Shown here one piece after another: positions 56,754 to 64,000 of a DNA stretch of 64,000 nucleotides. The stretch spans positions 1 through 64,000 of the forward strand of contig JALHJB010000013.1 in NCBI GenBank assembly GCA_022839745.1, in the 5' to 3' direction. The notes beneath the pieces are model-generated. The model was not told the DNA's origin. It worked only from the letters and a program-made list of their open reading frames with translations, and did not search any database. A program made the position numbers and the translations under genes. Source of the stretch: Actinomycetes bacterium. Its GTDB lineage: Bacteria > Actinomycetota > Coriobacteriia > Anaerosomatales > Anaerosomataceae. The first letter of the stretch is position 1. Each line of letters begins with the position of its first letter.

Positions 56754-56850
56754 ATCCTCTCCTACCACTCATCTTCGGCGGAACACCGCCGAGAAGCCCG
56801 TCGGCACGTGCGGTGCGTGCGGCTCGGCTTGCCGATAGAAACGGAACGAG

Positions 56851-56877
56851 AACCGGAGCCGACTAGGTCGGCTCCGG
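56851..56877 (-). terminator. Terminator after the MMPL operon
   Basis: ACCGGAGCCGAC and its exact complement form a 12-bp stem with a 3-base loop. In the direction of the MMPL operon a T-rich stretch follows. Confidence 0.75.
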
Positions 56878-56941
56878 TCAGGAACCTCAGGTCTTCTCGC
56901 GCATCCGCGGCTGATACCGCGGGTGCAACTGTGAACGGTCT

Positions 56942-58840
56942 CTACTCTTGCGAGACACCATCCAGCTTGAGCAGGAAGCTCACGTGCCCGGTCGCCGATT
57001 CGGGCAGCCCCAGGAAGGAGGTGTACGAATCCGCAGCCTCCTTCATCGTGTCGAGCAACGCCTGGCCTTTGCGCATCTCATCCACACTTGAGCCAAGTCC
57101 CCCCGACATCTTGGCAAGCGCCTCGGCCGCCGTGTTTATGCCCGGCAACTTCTGTCCCTGGACCGTGCCGCCGTGAGCGACTGCGTCGAGCGTGGCGACC
57201 AGATCACTCATCATCTGAGGCAGCGACGCGAAGTCATCGAACATCCCTGAGGACTCCGACACGCCGGACGACGCTTGACCCAGTCCATCCGCGATGCCCT
57301 GCAGCCCGATCACGGTGGTCGTAAGACCAGGGAACTGCTGCCCCTGCACCACACCGCCGTCGCGAAGCACGACAAGAGCTGCCTTCAAGTCCTCGAAAGC
57401 CTGCGGAACGGCGCTCAGCATGCTGGCCTGATCGACGATGGTTGCAAGACCGGCCTCCGTCTGCGCAAGGCCTTGCGCAAGCGCCTCGAGGTTGTCTCGG
57501 GTGGTCACCAGCCCCGGAATCGTCTCAGAGCCCAGCGTGCCGCCGTTGCGCAGGACATCAAGCAGAGCTTGCTGCTCGGCGATGCCCGAAGCGAGCTGCT
57601 GCAACACGGAGTCTTGAGGATACGCGGCAGCGCGGTCGTTCGCAAGCGCGAGCAGCGCCGTGTTGGATGAGCGGATCTGGTCCAGCAGGCCTATCTGCGC
57701 GTCGAGAAGGTCCACGATGCCCTCGGCCCCGGTACGTGTTTGCGTGATACCGCTGAGGATTTGGGAAAGGCCCGCCTGAAGCTCGCTCAATGAGTCGAAC
57801 TGGCTCGTGTCGATGCCAGCGATCACGCCGCTCAGGTAGTCGAGTTGGCCCTGCGAGAGGCTCGCCAGTCCACTCACACCAGACGCCATCTCATCCAGCC
57901 CGCTCTGAAGCTCCTGCAAGCCTTCCGCAGCATCGGTCGCCGCCGACAGGTCGTATTCACCGAGTCTCGCGCTGATACCGTCGAGCACCATGATGTGCCC
58001 GTCCGACAACTGCTTGAGTTGCCCGAGCCCCGCGCTGAGTTCCGCGAGCTGATCGGCGGCCGAAAGGTCGGGCGAGGACGGTAGCATGGGCAACGCGGTG
58101 ATCACGATAGGGTCGATCATGACGTTCTCGGCCTCCATCTCGATGGTGGCCGAGGCGTCCGGGGACGGAAGCATGGGCACGACGTACGTGCGCTTGGCTC
58201 CTGTCACCATCACCTGGGCCCCTTCGGGCGGCACCACGTCGAACATGCGCTGACCATCGAGCACGATCTGCGGGGCGCACAGTATCGGGACCGTGTAGGT
58301 CACCTCGGAGCTCTGCTCGGTACCGTCAGCGCCTGTGTATGTGACGGTCTTCTTGCGCTCCAGCCGATTGTGGATGGACACGTCGATACGCACATGGCCG
58401 CTCTTGCCGGCGAGGTCGGCGGGTTCGATCGCCTTGCCGTCGAGCGAGTAAGTGACTTTCACGTCGATGGGCAGTTCTTTTCTTGTCTCGGCCCGATAGA
58501 AGAAATCCCCTCTGCCGTCGACCGTCACATCGGCGGTCACATCGGCGCCCGAGCGCGTGGGATCGAAGCCATCCGTGAGCGACTCGATCGCGCCGGCGTC
58601 CGGGGCTGGGTCGACGAGCGAGATCGTCCCATTCCCCTCCACATGCAGCCAGTCGACCACGATCGTGCTCTTGAGGCCGCCCGTCGCATCCATCACCGCG
58701 TACACGGTCTCGGTGTCCTCTATGCGGTCGACTCGCGTCGTCTGTTGCGCGGGCGCCGCAGAGGCCCCGATGAGGCTCGCGGCCACGACTGCCGCGACCA
58801 GACCGGCGCTACGGGCGCGTCTCGGATTGATGCGCATCAT
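56942..58840 (-). CDS. Secreted coiled-coil partner of MMPL exporter
   Basis: 632 aa from ATG 58840, overlapping the MMPL stop (TGATG). A Sec signal ends near residue 33 (SAAPAQQ). A beta-rich region (~35-260) is followed by a long helical region (~265-600) resembling YhgE/Pip tip domains. Three ~70-residue repeats there share RNGGTLGSETIPGL, RDGGVVQGQQFPGL and AHGGTVQGQKLPGI. No C-terminal anchor is seen. It is probably a periplasmic or wall-side adaptor of the exporter. Confidence 0.78.
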   Translation of the reverse strand: MMRINPRRARSAGLVAAVVAASLIGASAAPAQQTTRVDRIEDTETVYAVMDATGGLKSTIVVDWLHVEGNGTISLVDPAPDAGAIESLTDGFDPTRSGADVTADVTVDGRGDFFYRAETRKELPIDVKVTYSLDGKAIEPADLAGKSGHVRIDVSIHNRLERKKTVTYTGADGTEQSSEVTYTVPILCAPQIVLDGQRMFDVVPPEGAQVMVTGAKRTYVVPMLPSPDASATIEMEAENVMIDPIVITALPMLPSSPDLSAADQLAELSAGLGQLKQLSDGHIMVLDGISARLGEYDLSAATDAAEGLQELQSGLDEMASGVSGLASLSQGQLDYLSGVIAGIDTSQFDSLSELQAGLSQILSGITQTRTGAEGIVDLLDAQIGLLDQIRSSNTALLALANDRAAAYPQDSVLQQLASGIAEQQALLDVLRNGGTLGSETIPGLVTTRDNLEALAQGLAQTEAGLATIVDQASMLSAVPQAFEDLKAALVVLRDGGVVQGQQFPGLTTTVIGLQGIADGLGQASSGVSESSGMFDDFASLPQMMSDLVATLDAVAHGGTVQGQKLPGINTAAEALAKMSGGLGSSVDEMRKGQALLDTMKEAADSYTSFLGLPESATGHVSFLLKLDGVSQE

Positions 58841-60921
58841 CACTCACCTCTCACGACATGTTTCGGCCAGCCGATGCTCAAGCGCTCGAAGAGAGGCTGA
58901 CCCACGACCAGGATGGCGGGCAGGAAGACCACGACCGAGAAGAAGCTCACCAACGCCCCCCGTGCAATCAGGAGTGTGAGCTCTCGGACCGTGCCGATAT
59001 CCGACATGAAGGCGAGGGGGATCGTCGCCGCGAACATGGTGGCGGCGCTCACCAGGATCGACTGGCTCGACTCGGCGACCGAGGTCTTGATGGCCTCGAT
59101 GCGGTTGCTGGTCTTTGCCAGCTCCTCTTCATAGCGCGTGGTGATGAGCACCGCGTAGTCCACAGTGGCGCCTAGCTGGATGGCTCCGATCGCGAACGAC
59201 GCGACGAAGATGATCCCCCCCGAGCCGAGCAGCACCATTGACATGTTGAGGAAGATCGCGAGTTCGATGGTGCCCACGAGCGCGACCGGCACCGAAAGCG
59301 AGCGGAAAGCGACGGCGACGATCACGACGATCGCCACGATCGAGATGATGTCGATTCTGTCGGCGTCACCCGCTGAGACGGTCTCTAAGTCGCGCATGAG
59401 CATGGACATGCCCGTAAGGTACGCTTCGCCCTGCCACTGCGTGGAAGCCATCTTCGAGATAGCCTCCAAGGCGGGGCCCATCTTGGGGTCCCACGTCTTG
59501 TAGGCAAGGTCGATCATGAGGTACGTGTACCCGTCCGAGAAGAACGTGGCCGTCGCTTCTGGCGGCAAGAACTCCTTAGGGATCTTCGGATCGACCAGAG
59601 ACGTGTACCCGAAGACGCGCGTGACCCCGTCGATCTTCTCCAGGTTTGCGCGGAGCCGCTCGAGATCCACCGCAGACCCTGTGTCTTCGAGCACGAGGAA
59701 CGCCGAGTTCGCGCGTCCGAACGCCTCGGCGATCTCCTTCTCCCCCCGTATCGACGGCAAGTCCGTGGGCATGCCCGCATCGATGTCGTAACTCTCCACA
59801 ACTCGGCTGTTGCCGTAGTAACCCACACCCAAGAGCACCACCGCCACGAGCGCGACGACACCCGCGTGCCGAGCCACGAAGCGTCCGAGCCGTGAGAAGT
59901 CGAAGCGCGGGATGGGGTGCTGCACCTTTTGGATCAGCGGGAGCGCGTCGATCAAGAGTCCTGGCAGGAAGCACACCACGAGCAGGAGGGTCATCGCGAC
60001 GCCGCGGGCCAGCGTGAGCCCCAGGTCCATGCCGAAACTCAGACGCATGAACGTGAGCGCGAGGAACCCCGCGATGGTGGTGAGCGCCGCGGCCATGACG
60101 GCCTTGAAGGTGGCTTGGACCGCCGTGATCATCGCGTCTTCCGTGTCGCGGCTGCGCCGTTCCTCCTCGAACCGGTGATACAAGAAGAGCGCGTAGTCCA
60201 TGGTAACGGCGAACTGCAGCGCAAAGACGATGACGCTGGTGAGGTAGAAGACCTCCTGGCCGATGTAGTAGCTGAGACCCAAGTTCATGACCACGCCGAT
60301 GGCGATCGTGATGACGAAGAGTATGGGCACCACGATCGAGGGCACGGTGAGCAGCAACACGAGGGTGACGAGCCCGATCGAGGCGAGGACCAGCCCCAGC
60401 TGCGAGCTGGACATCGACTCCTCGAGCTCGATCTGCTGAGCGCCAGTGATGGCGGCGTCATAGGGCTCGATCAGCCGTTTCACCTCGTTCACCGCATCCT
60501 TCACAAGCGGGTCGCTCATGGTGCCCGCGAACCCCACCTGAAGGAGGGTGCCGCCATCGGAGTAGTAGTTGTCAGCGACCGCCTTGTCGAGGAACTCACG
60601 CGGCTGTTCGATAGGCGCAAGGTCGGTCACCCAATGGACCGCCTCGACCCCCTTGACCGCCTGGAGCTCCTTCGCGAGTGTGGCGACCTTCGCGTCACTC
60701 TCGCCGCGGATGTAGACCTGCATGGTGTTGCCCAGACCGAAGTCGTCGTTAAGGATCGTGAAGCCCTTAGTGGAGTCCAAGTCCTGGGGAAGGTACGACA
60801 TCATGTCGTAGTTGGTGCGCTGGTTCAGCATGCCCCACGCGGCGAGCACGAGAAGCACCGCGGTGACGGCCATGACAGCGCGACGCTGCTTGACCACGAA
60901 GACAGCGAATCTACTCAGCAC
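58840..60921 (-). CDS. MMPL/RND family exporter
   Basis: 693 aa from GTG 60921 (GGAGGG upstream). It has two RND halves, each with one leading helix, a ~150-residue extracytoplasmic loop and five more helices (TMDYALFLYHRFEEERR; GATVDYAVLITTRYEEEL). The family moves lipids, siderophores or hydrophobic compounds across the membrane. The following gene is translationally coupled. No regulator is adjacent. Confidence 0.92.
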   Translation of the reverse strand: MLSRFAVFVVKQRRAVMAVTAVLLVLAAWGMLNQRTNYDMMSYLPQDLDSTKGFTILNDDFGLGNTMQVYIRGESDAKVATLAKELQAVKGVEAVHWVTDLAPIEQPREFLDKAVADNYYSDGGTLLQVGFAGTMSDPLVKDAVNEVKRLIEPYDAAITGAQQIELEESMSSSQLGLVLASIGLVTLVLLLTVPSIVVPILFVITIAIGVVMNLGLSYYIGQEVFYLTSVIVFALQFAVTMDYALFLYHRFEEERRSRDTEDAMITAVQATFKAVMAAALTTIAGFLALTFMRLSFGMDLGLTLARGVAMTLLLVVCFLPGLLIDALPLIQKVQHPIPRFDFSRLGRFVARHAGVVALVAVVLLGVGYYGNSRVVESYDIDAGMPTDLPSIRGEKEIAEAFGRANSAFLVLEDTGSAVDLERLRANLEKIDGVTRVFGYTSLVDPKIPKEFLPPEATATFFSDGYTYLMIDLAYKTWDPKMGPALEAISKMASTQWQGEAYLTGMSMLMRDLETVSAGDADRIDIISIVAIVVIVAVAFRSLSVPVALVGTIELAIFLNMSMVLLGSGGIIFVASFAIGAIQLGATVDYAVLITTRYEEELAKTSNRIEAIKTSVAESSQSILVSAATMFAATIPLAFMSDIGTVRELTLLIARGALVSFFSVVVFLPAILVVGQPLFERLSIGWPKHVVRGE

Positions 60922-61232
60922 GTGACGATCCCTCCGGCACGAGATCCGGCTACTCACACAACAATACGCCACGCGAGCAGAGTACCCTGCTACGGGCGTG
61001 GTGCGCTAAACAACCCTCGACATTTGTTTGTAACCCAGAAAGAGGAAACCGGGACATCCTCGGAGCCCTCAAAGCCAACGTGCGTTGCCGCGACCGCTGT
61101 CGCGTACCACATCTCCCTGTCTTTGCCCTTGCCGGACGCGACGTGGCCCAGAACCACGGCGAGCACCTCGATCACCACGAAAACCCACCCCGCGACGCTG
61201 GTCGACCGCCAGGTCCGCTGCGGCTCCGCCCC
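60922..61232. other. Intergenic, with a possible membrane-protein remnant
   Basis: On the minus strand, about 60990-61200, an open frame reads GWVFVVIEVLAVVLGHVASGKGKDREMW with one hydrophobic helix, like the end of a short DUF4190-type membrane protein. It has no clear start and its downstream half loses character. The rest holds the MMPL promoter region. No RNA gene is seen. Confidence 0.3.
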
Positions 61233-62210
61233 TCACTTTCCGTCGACGTAGTCGTCCTTCTGGAGGAGCCCCTTGATACGCTCACCGCCAGCGTGGGCCT
61301 TCAAGTTGGCGACTGCGACCTTGGTCGCGTGCGTAAGCGCATCCGGCACCATCCCTGAGTCGTGCGGCGTGCCGATGACGTTGGGAAGGTCGAGGAACGG
61401 ATACGTCATCTCGAACTCCCCGTGACGGAACGGCTCGATCCACCACGCATCGATGCCAGCGCGGAAGCCGGGGTGCGTCTTGAGGTGCTCGAAGAAGGCG
61501 CGCTCGTCGATGATCTCGCCTCTTGCGACGTTGACGATGATGGCGTCGGGCTTCGTCCAGCCAAGCTCGCGCTCCCCGATCAGACCCTCGGTGACCTTCG
61601 AGAGGGCGAGTGAGATCACGATGATGTCGGCCTGACGAAGCACTGTCTCAAGGTCTGCGAGCGTGCCGATGAAGTCCACCTTCTCCTCGGTGCGCCCGCT
61701 CGTGTTGATGCCAAGGATCCTCGCCCCGAATGCCTGGAACAAGTGCGCCGCGGCCTTACCGATACCGCCGAATCCGAGGATAGCGACGGTGGAGCCTTCG
61801 ATGGAGCGGTTCATGCTGAACTGGTCGAACTCCCCAGCCTTGAGCTTGAGGTAGTTGCCCTTGAGGTCTTTGGCGAGCGCGAGAGTGAGCGCGAGCACAT
61901 GTTCCGCCATAGGGCGGGCGTAGGCGCCCACGTTGCCCGCTATGTCGAAGTCCCTTGTGAAGAGCTCGCTGGGAACGTGATCGCCTCCGGCCGAGAACAG
62001 CTGCATGAGCCGCAGGCGCGACAGCAACGGGTACTCGTCTGCGGCGATCTCCCGCGACGGGTTCCACGAAAGGATGACATCGGCGTCTCGAAGCGCTTGC
62101 GCGCGATCTGCGACGTCTGTGAGATAGGAGACTTCGTACACACCGCGTAGGCCCTCTTCTATGATTGCTCGCTGGTCCGCATCCGCATCGTAGGTGACGA
62201 GCAGGTTCAT
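61233..62210 (-). CDS. D-2-hydroxyacid dehydrogenase
   Basis: 325 aa. The NAD-binding Rossmann motif is VAILGFGGIGKAAAHLFQAFGARI, then VDFIGTLADLETVL, VNVARGEIIDE with the active-site Arg, and the catalytic-His region NVIGTPHDSG. GTPH has the His preceded by P. The substrate is unknown. It lies 43 bases downstream of the selenoprotein gene and is likely co-transcribed. Confidence 0.9.
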   Translation of the reverse strand: MNLLVTYDADADQRAIIEEGLRGVYEVSYLTDVADRAQALRDADVILSWNPSREIAADEYPLLSRLRLMQLFSAGGDHVPSELFTRDFDIAGNVGAYARPMAEHVLALTLALAKDLKGNYLKLKAGEFDQFSMNRSIEGSTVAILGFGGIGKAAAHLFQAFGARILGINTSGRTEEKVDFIGTLADLETVLRQADIIVISLALSKVTEGLIGERELGWTKPDAIIVNVARGEIIDERAFFEHLKTHPGFRAGIDAWWIEPFRHGEFEMTYPFLDLPNVIGTPHDSGMVPDALTHATKVAVANLKAHAGGERIKGLLQKDDYVDGK

Positions 62211-62253
62211 GATCCTTCCTTCCTTGGTTGTCCAGAAGCTCCGTTATCGCTCG

Positions 62254-62940
62254 CTAGCGACCGAAGCCTCTTAGGGCGCGAAACCCCGGCTGGTGAGACG
62301 ACGGGTCACGCCCTTCCATCACGTCGAGAACCGCCTGCTCCAGCACCGGCTCCGACACCGCTCCGGAAAGCATCCATCGGCCCGCGAAGACCACCGTCGG
62401 CACGGCGTTCACCCCAAGGCGCTGTACCTCGCCGAGGTCCGCCATCACCGCTTGTCGGGTAGCGGCGCTTTGAAAGTCGGCTTGCCAGTGCGCGATGTCC
62501 AGCCCGACGTCGGCAGCGCATGACGCGAGCACGTCGGCGTCGGCGACGTTAAGCGCTTCCACCGCATGCGCCTTCTGAAGCCTGTCGAACATGTCCCAGT
62601 GAGCCGCCATGCCGCCTTGCGTCTCGGCCGCCTTGCAGGCGAGAAGGCTCGGCATCGAATACGGATACGGGAACTCGCGGCTCCGCATCAGGGCGACATC
62701 GATCGCCTCACCGCCGGGGTGAGCCGCAGCAGCGGCCCAATGCCGCATGATCTCTTCTTTGGCAGCGACCGGATCTCCGAACATCCGCGAGATCGAAGAC
62801 GGGTCCGGAGCGAGTGCGAACGACCGGTGCTCCACGTGCACGTCAGGGTGCCGCTGCACGACATGTCTGAGCCTCGCCGAGGCCAGGAAGCACCACACTC
62901 AAAGAACGTCGTGGAAGAACTCGACCGTAAGCTGTGACAT
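62254..62940 (-). CDS. DsbA/FrnE-like protein with in-frame UGA (selenocysteine)
   Basis: 228 aa if UGA is read as selenocysteine. From ATG 62940 (AAGGGTGG upstream) the frame reads MSQLTVEFFHDVL, then TGA at 62901-62899, then VWCFLASARL and ~200 residues of an FrnE/DsbA-type thioredoxin fold. The TGA is codon 14, exactly where FrnE proteins have the first Cys of CxWC (compare DVVCPWCY), giving U-V-W-C. The late cis-Pro region NAVPTVVFAG is present. A SECIS-like hairpin begins 12 bases after the TGA. Standard gene calling would start this protein too late and lose the active site. It is likely a redox or isomerase enzyme. Confidence 0.75.
62867..62886 (-). promoter_or_regulatory. Bacterial SECIS-like hairpin
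   Basis: On the coding strand CTG-GCCTC pairs with GAGGC-(T)-CAG around loop GGC, an 8-bp stem with one bulged T. The loop starts 20 bases after the UGA, within the 16-37 range usual for bacterial SECIS, and has G at its first positions. It lies wholly in the coding region. Confidence 0.6.
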
Positions 62941-63479
62941 CTTGCCACCCTTCGCGGCTTGCCGGACTTCTTCAGGGCGCTCGCGCGGTCCAAGAAGAGC
63001 GCTCACCGATTTGCCGACGTAGTCGGCGGACTCACACTCGTCACAAACCTTTACGAGAGCGTACGCACGCCACCGCCTGGCCTTCCGTCGTGATGACCGG
63101 CAGAACATGCGGCGCCGGTTGAAAAACACCCGCGACAAGAAACAGGACTATGAAAGGCGGACGGCCCGGGCAGCAGCCAACGATGTCGTTGCGATCAGGC
63201 TCGGCGCCTACGACCTTTCCATCGCGCATCTCTGCACGGATACGTTCTCCACGCTCGAGACAGGGAGCGTCGATCCGGACCATCTTGCCAGGGAACAGCC
63301 CCGGAAGCTCGGGACTGCAAATGGGTCGTGTGAAACGTCTTGTCGAGCGCCGTTCGCCACAGGACCGAGTGTGAACACACGCCGGCTTCATACAGCACCC
63401 GGCGATTGCGATGAAGAACTTCCAGGCACGACCCCACTGAACCACCGCCAAGCCAGCTTGTCTTTGCATCTTCCGCCCG
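62941..63479. other. Region without an intact gene, possible remnants
   Basis: About 540 bases where no frame looks complete. On the minus strand around 63190-63340 GLFPGKMVRIDAPCLERGERIRAEM is reminiscent of organomercurial-lyase-like domains. Nearer the selenoprotein, in another frame, VKVCDECESADYVGKSVSALLG occurs. These could be pieces of one frameshifted gene. The plus-strand frame at 63107 has no coding character. Low certainty. Confidence 0.25.
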
Positions 63480-64000
63480 TTACACCCTTGCGAGCGCGAA
63501 TGCACCACAGGCGAGCGTGACCGCTCCGAGAACAAGAACCCACAGCCCGAGGAACGTGCCCACGACCACAAGGCCGGAAAGATCGCTCAACAGAACGAAG
63601 ATCGAGACGCCGATAAGAAGGAGTCCTCGCAGCAGTCGCAGCCACCACCAGCTCACCAGTGGGAGTATCGCGATTGCGCCGACGATATCATTCACCCCTG
63701 CCAGCAGTGTGAAGATCGCTGCGAAGATAAGAAACACAGCGCCCACAGCATCTGGGAAGAAAACGGCGATCACGCCAAGGAGTGTTAGCAGAACCCCGAA
63801 CACGAGCGGGACGGTCCATAACCGTGCCGTGAAGGACCGCATCTTTACCGCGTTGACGACGAGCACGATGCCAGAAGCTGCCGTGAACGCGCCCACCAGC
63901 GTCACCAGCACTGTACCGGTGGCCCCAGGCCATGCGAGAAGCGCAACTCCCAGCAGCACGAGGAGCGCGCCCCATGCTACAAAAAGCCATCCACTGCGGC
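63480..64000 (-). CDS. HdeD/DUF308 membrane protein (5' end outside window)
   Basis: At least 173 residues; the frame is open to the window edge (WLFVAWGALLVLLGVALLAWPG), so the start lies beyond 64000. Six hydrophobic segments in three pairs are typical of the HdeD acid-resistance/DUF308 family, with the conserved PG at the helix ends and a FPD motif. The function in this lineage is unknown. Confidence 0.8.
   Translation of the reverse strand, partial: RSGWLFVAWGALLVLLGVALLAWPGATGTVLVTLVGAFTAASGIVLVVNAVKMRSFTARLWTVPLVFGVLLTLLGVIAVFFPDAVGAVFLIFAAIFTLLAGVNDIVGAIAILPLVSWWWLRLLRGLLLIGVSIFVLLSDLSGLVVVGTFLGLWVLVLGAVTLACGAFALARV

Noticed and set aside
63041..63571. 176-codon minus-strand frame as a real gene
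   Set aside because: Its first third covers the end of the DUF308 gene in another frame and has no coding character; only a short middle part looks protein-like, so it is reported as a possible remnant only.

Overview
This is 64 kb of high-GC chromosome, roughly two thirds G+C by eye, densely coding and with many GTG starts. The gene content suggests an anaerobic or microaerophilic respiring bacterium. It has a tungsten/molybdenum aldehyde:ferredoxin oxidoreductase (AOR) operon with a membrane cytochrome b, a diheme c-type lipoprotein, a B12-binding radical SAM enzyme, rubrerythrin, CDGSH iron-sulfur protein and a probable selenoprotein. The style fits an anaerobic Actinomycetota lineage such as Coriobacteriia. 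That placement is inference: no rRNA or tRNA gene is visible here.

Layout. 1-2.2 kb: the tail of an upstream gene, a membrane-anchored spermidine synthase-like protein and an internally deleted methyltransferase. 2.2-5.6 kb: a restriction-modification cluster of HNH nuclease, C5 cytosine methyltransferase, NgoMIV-type endonuclease and Vsr, richer in A/T than its neighbours. 5.6-11 kb: DUF1508 protein, TRIC-type channel, small membrane protein, DusB, and a large KaiC-like/PEP-synthase-like fusion. 11-19 kb: a redox island of radical SAM protein, AOR operon, divergent degenerate Fic protein with winged helix, and diheme cytochrome c. Two promoter regions here share a 26-bp box. 19-25.6 kb: CopB-type ATPase, CopG/PIN toxin-antitoxin pair, hydroxyacid dehydrogenase, purB and panD. 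25.7-30.6 kb: a yybP-ykoY (Mn2+) riboswitch ahead of a P-type ATPase, a DUF6483-like protein, a dual CDGSH protein and a cysteine synthase-like enzyme. 30.6-35.5 kb: an ABC transporter, secreted protein and lipoproteins. 35.6-39.7 kb: carB and hisF.

39.7-41.3 kb is a gene graveyard. It holds a chimeric, frameshifted TetR gene behind an intact-looking tandem operator, a frameshifted membrane protein remnant, and a second TetR reduced to its C-terminus. 41.4-48 kb: MATE pump, papain-like protein, PhzF, TspO, FMN reductase, SulP transporter, rubrerythrin. 48-54 kb: orphan sensor kinase, typA, GSU2403-type nucleotidyltransferase and LiaF-like protein. 54.1-55 kb: fused remnants of a HepT toxin and a second AOR. 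55-61 kb: a DHA2 drug exporter and an MMPL exporter with a secreted partner. 61-64 kb: a hydroxyacid dehydrogenase, the selenoprotein, an unexplained stretch and an HdeD-like membrane protein running off the window.

How it works together. The cytochrome b, Tat-type 16-Cys ferredoxin, AOR and small-protein operon resembles the ydhYVWXUT group of E. coli. It would pass electrons between an oxo-acid or aldehyde couple and the membrane quinone pool. The diheme lipoprotein carries the same promoter box and is probably co-regulated. The main novelty candidates are the in-frame UGA at the first redox position of a DsbA/FrnE-like protein followed by a SECIS-like hairpin, the shared 26-bp box, and the pattern of internally deleted genes.
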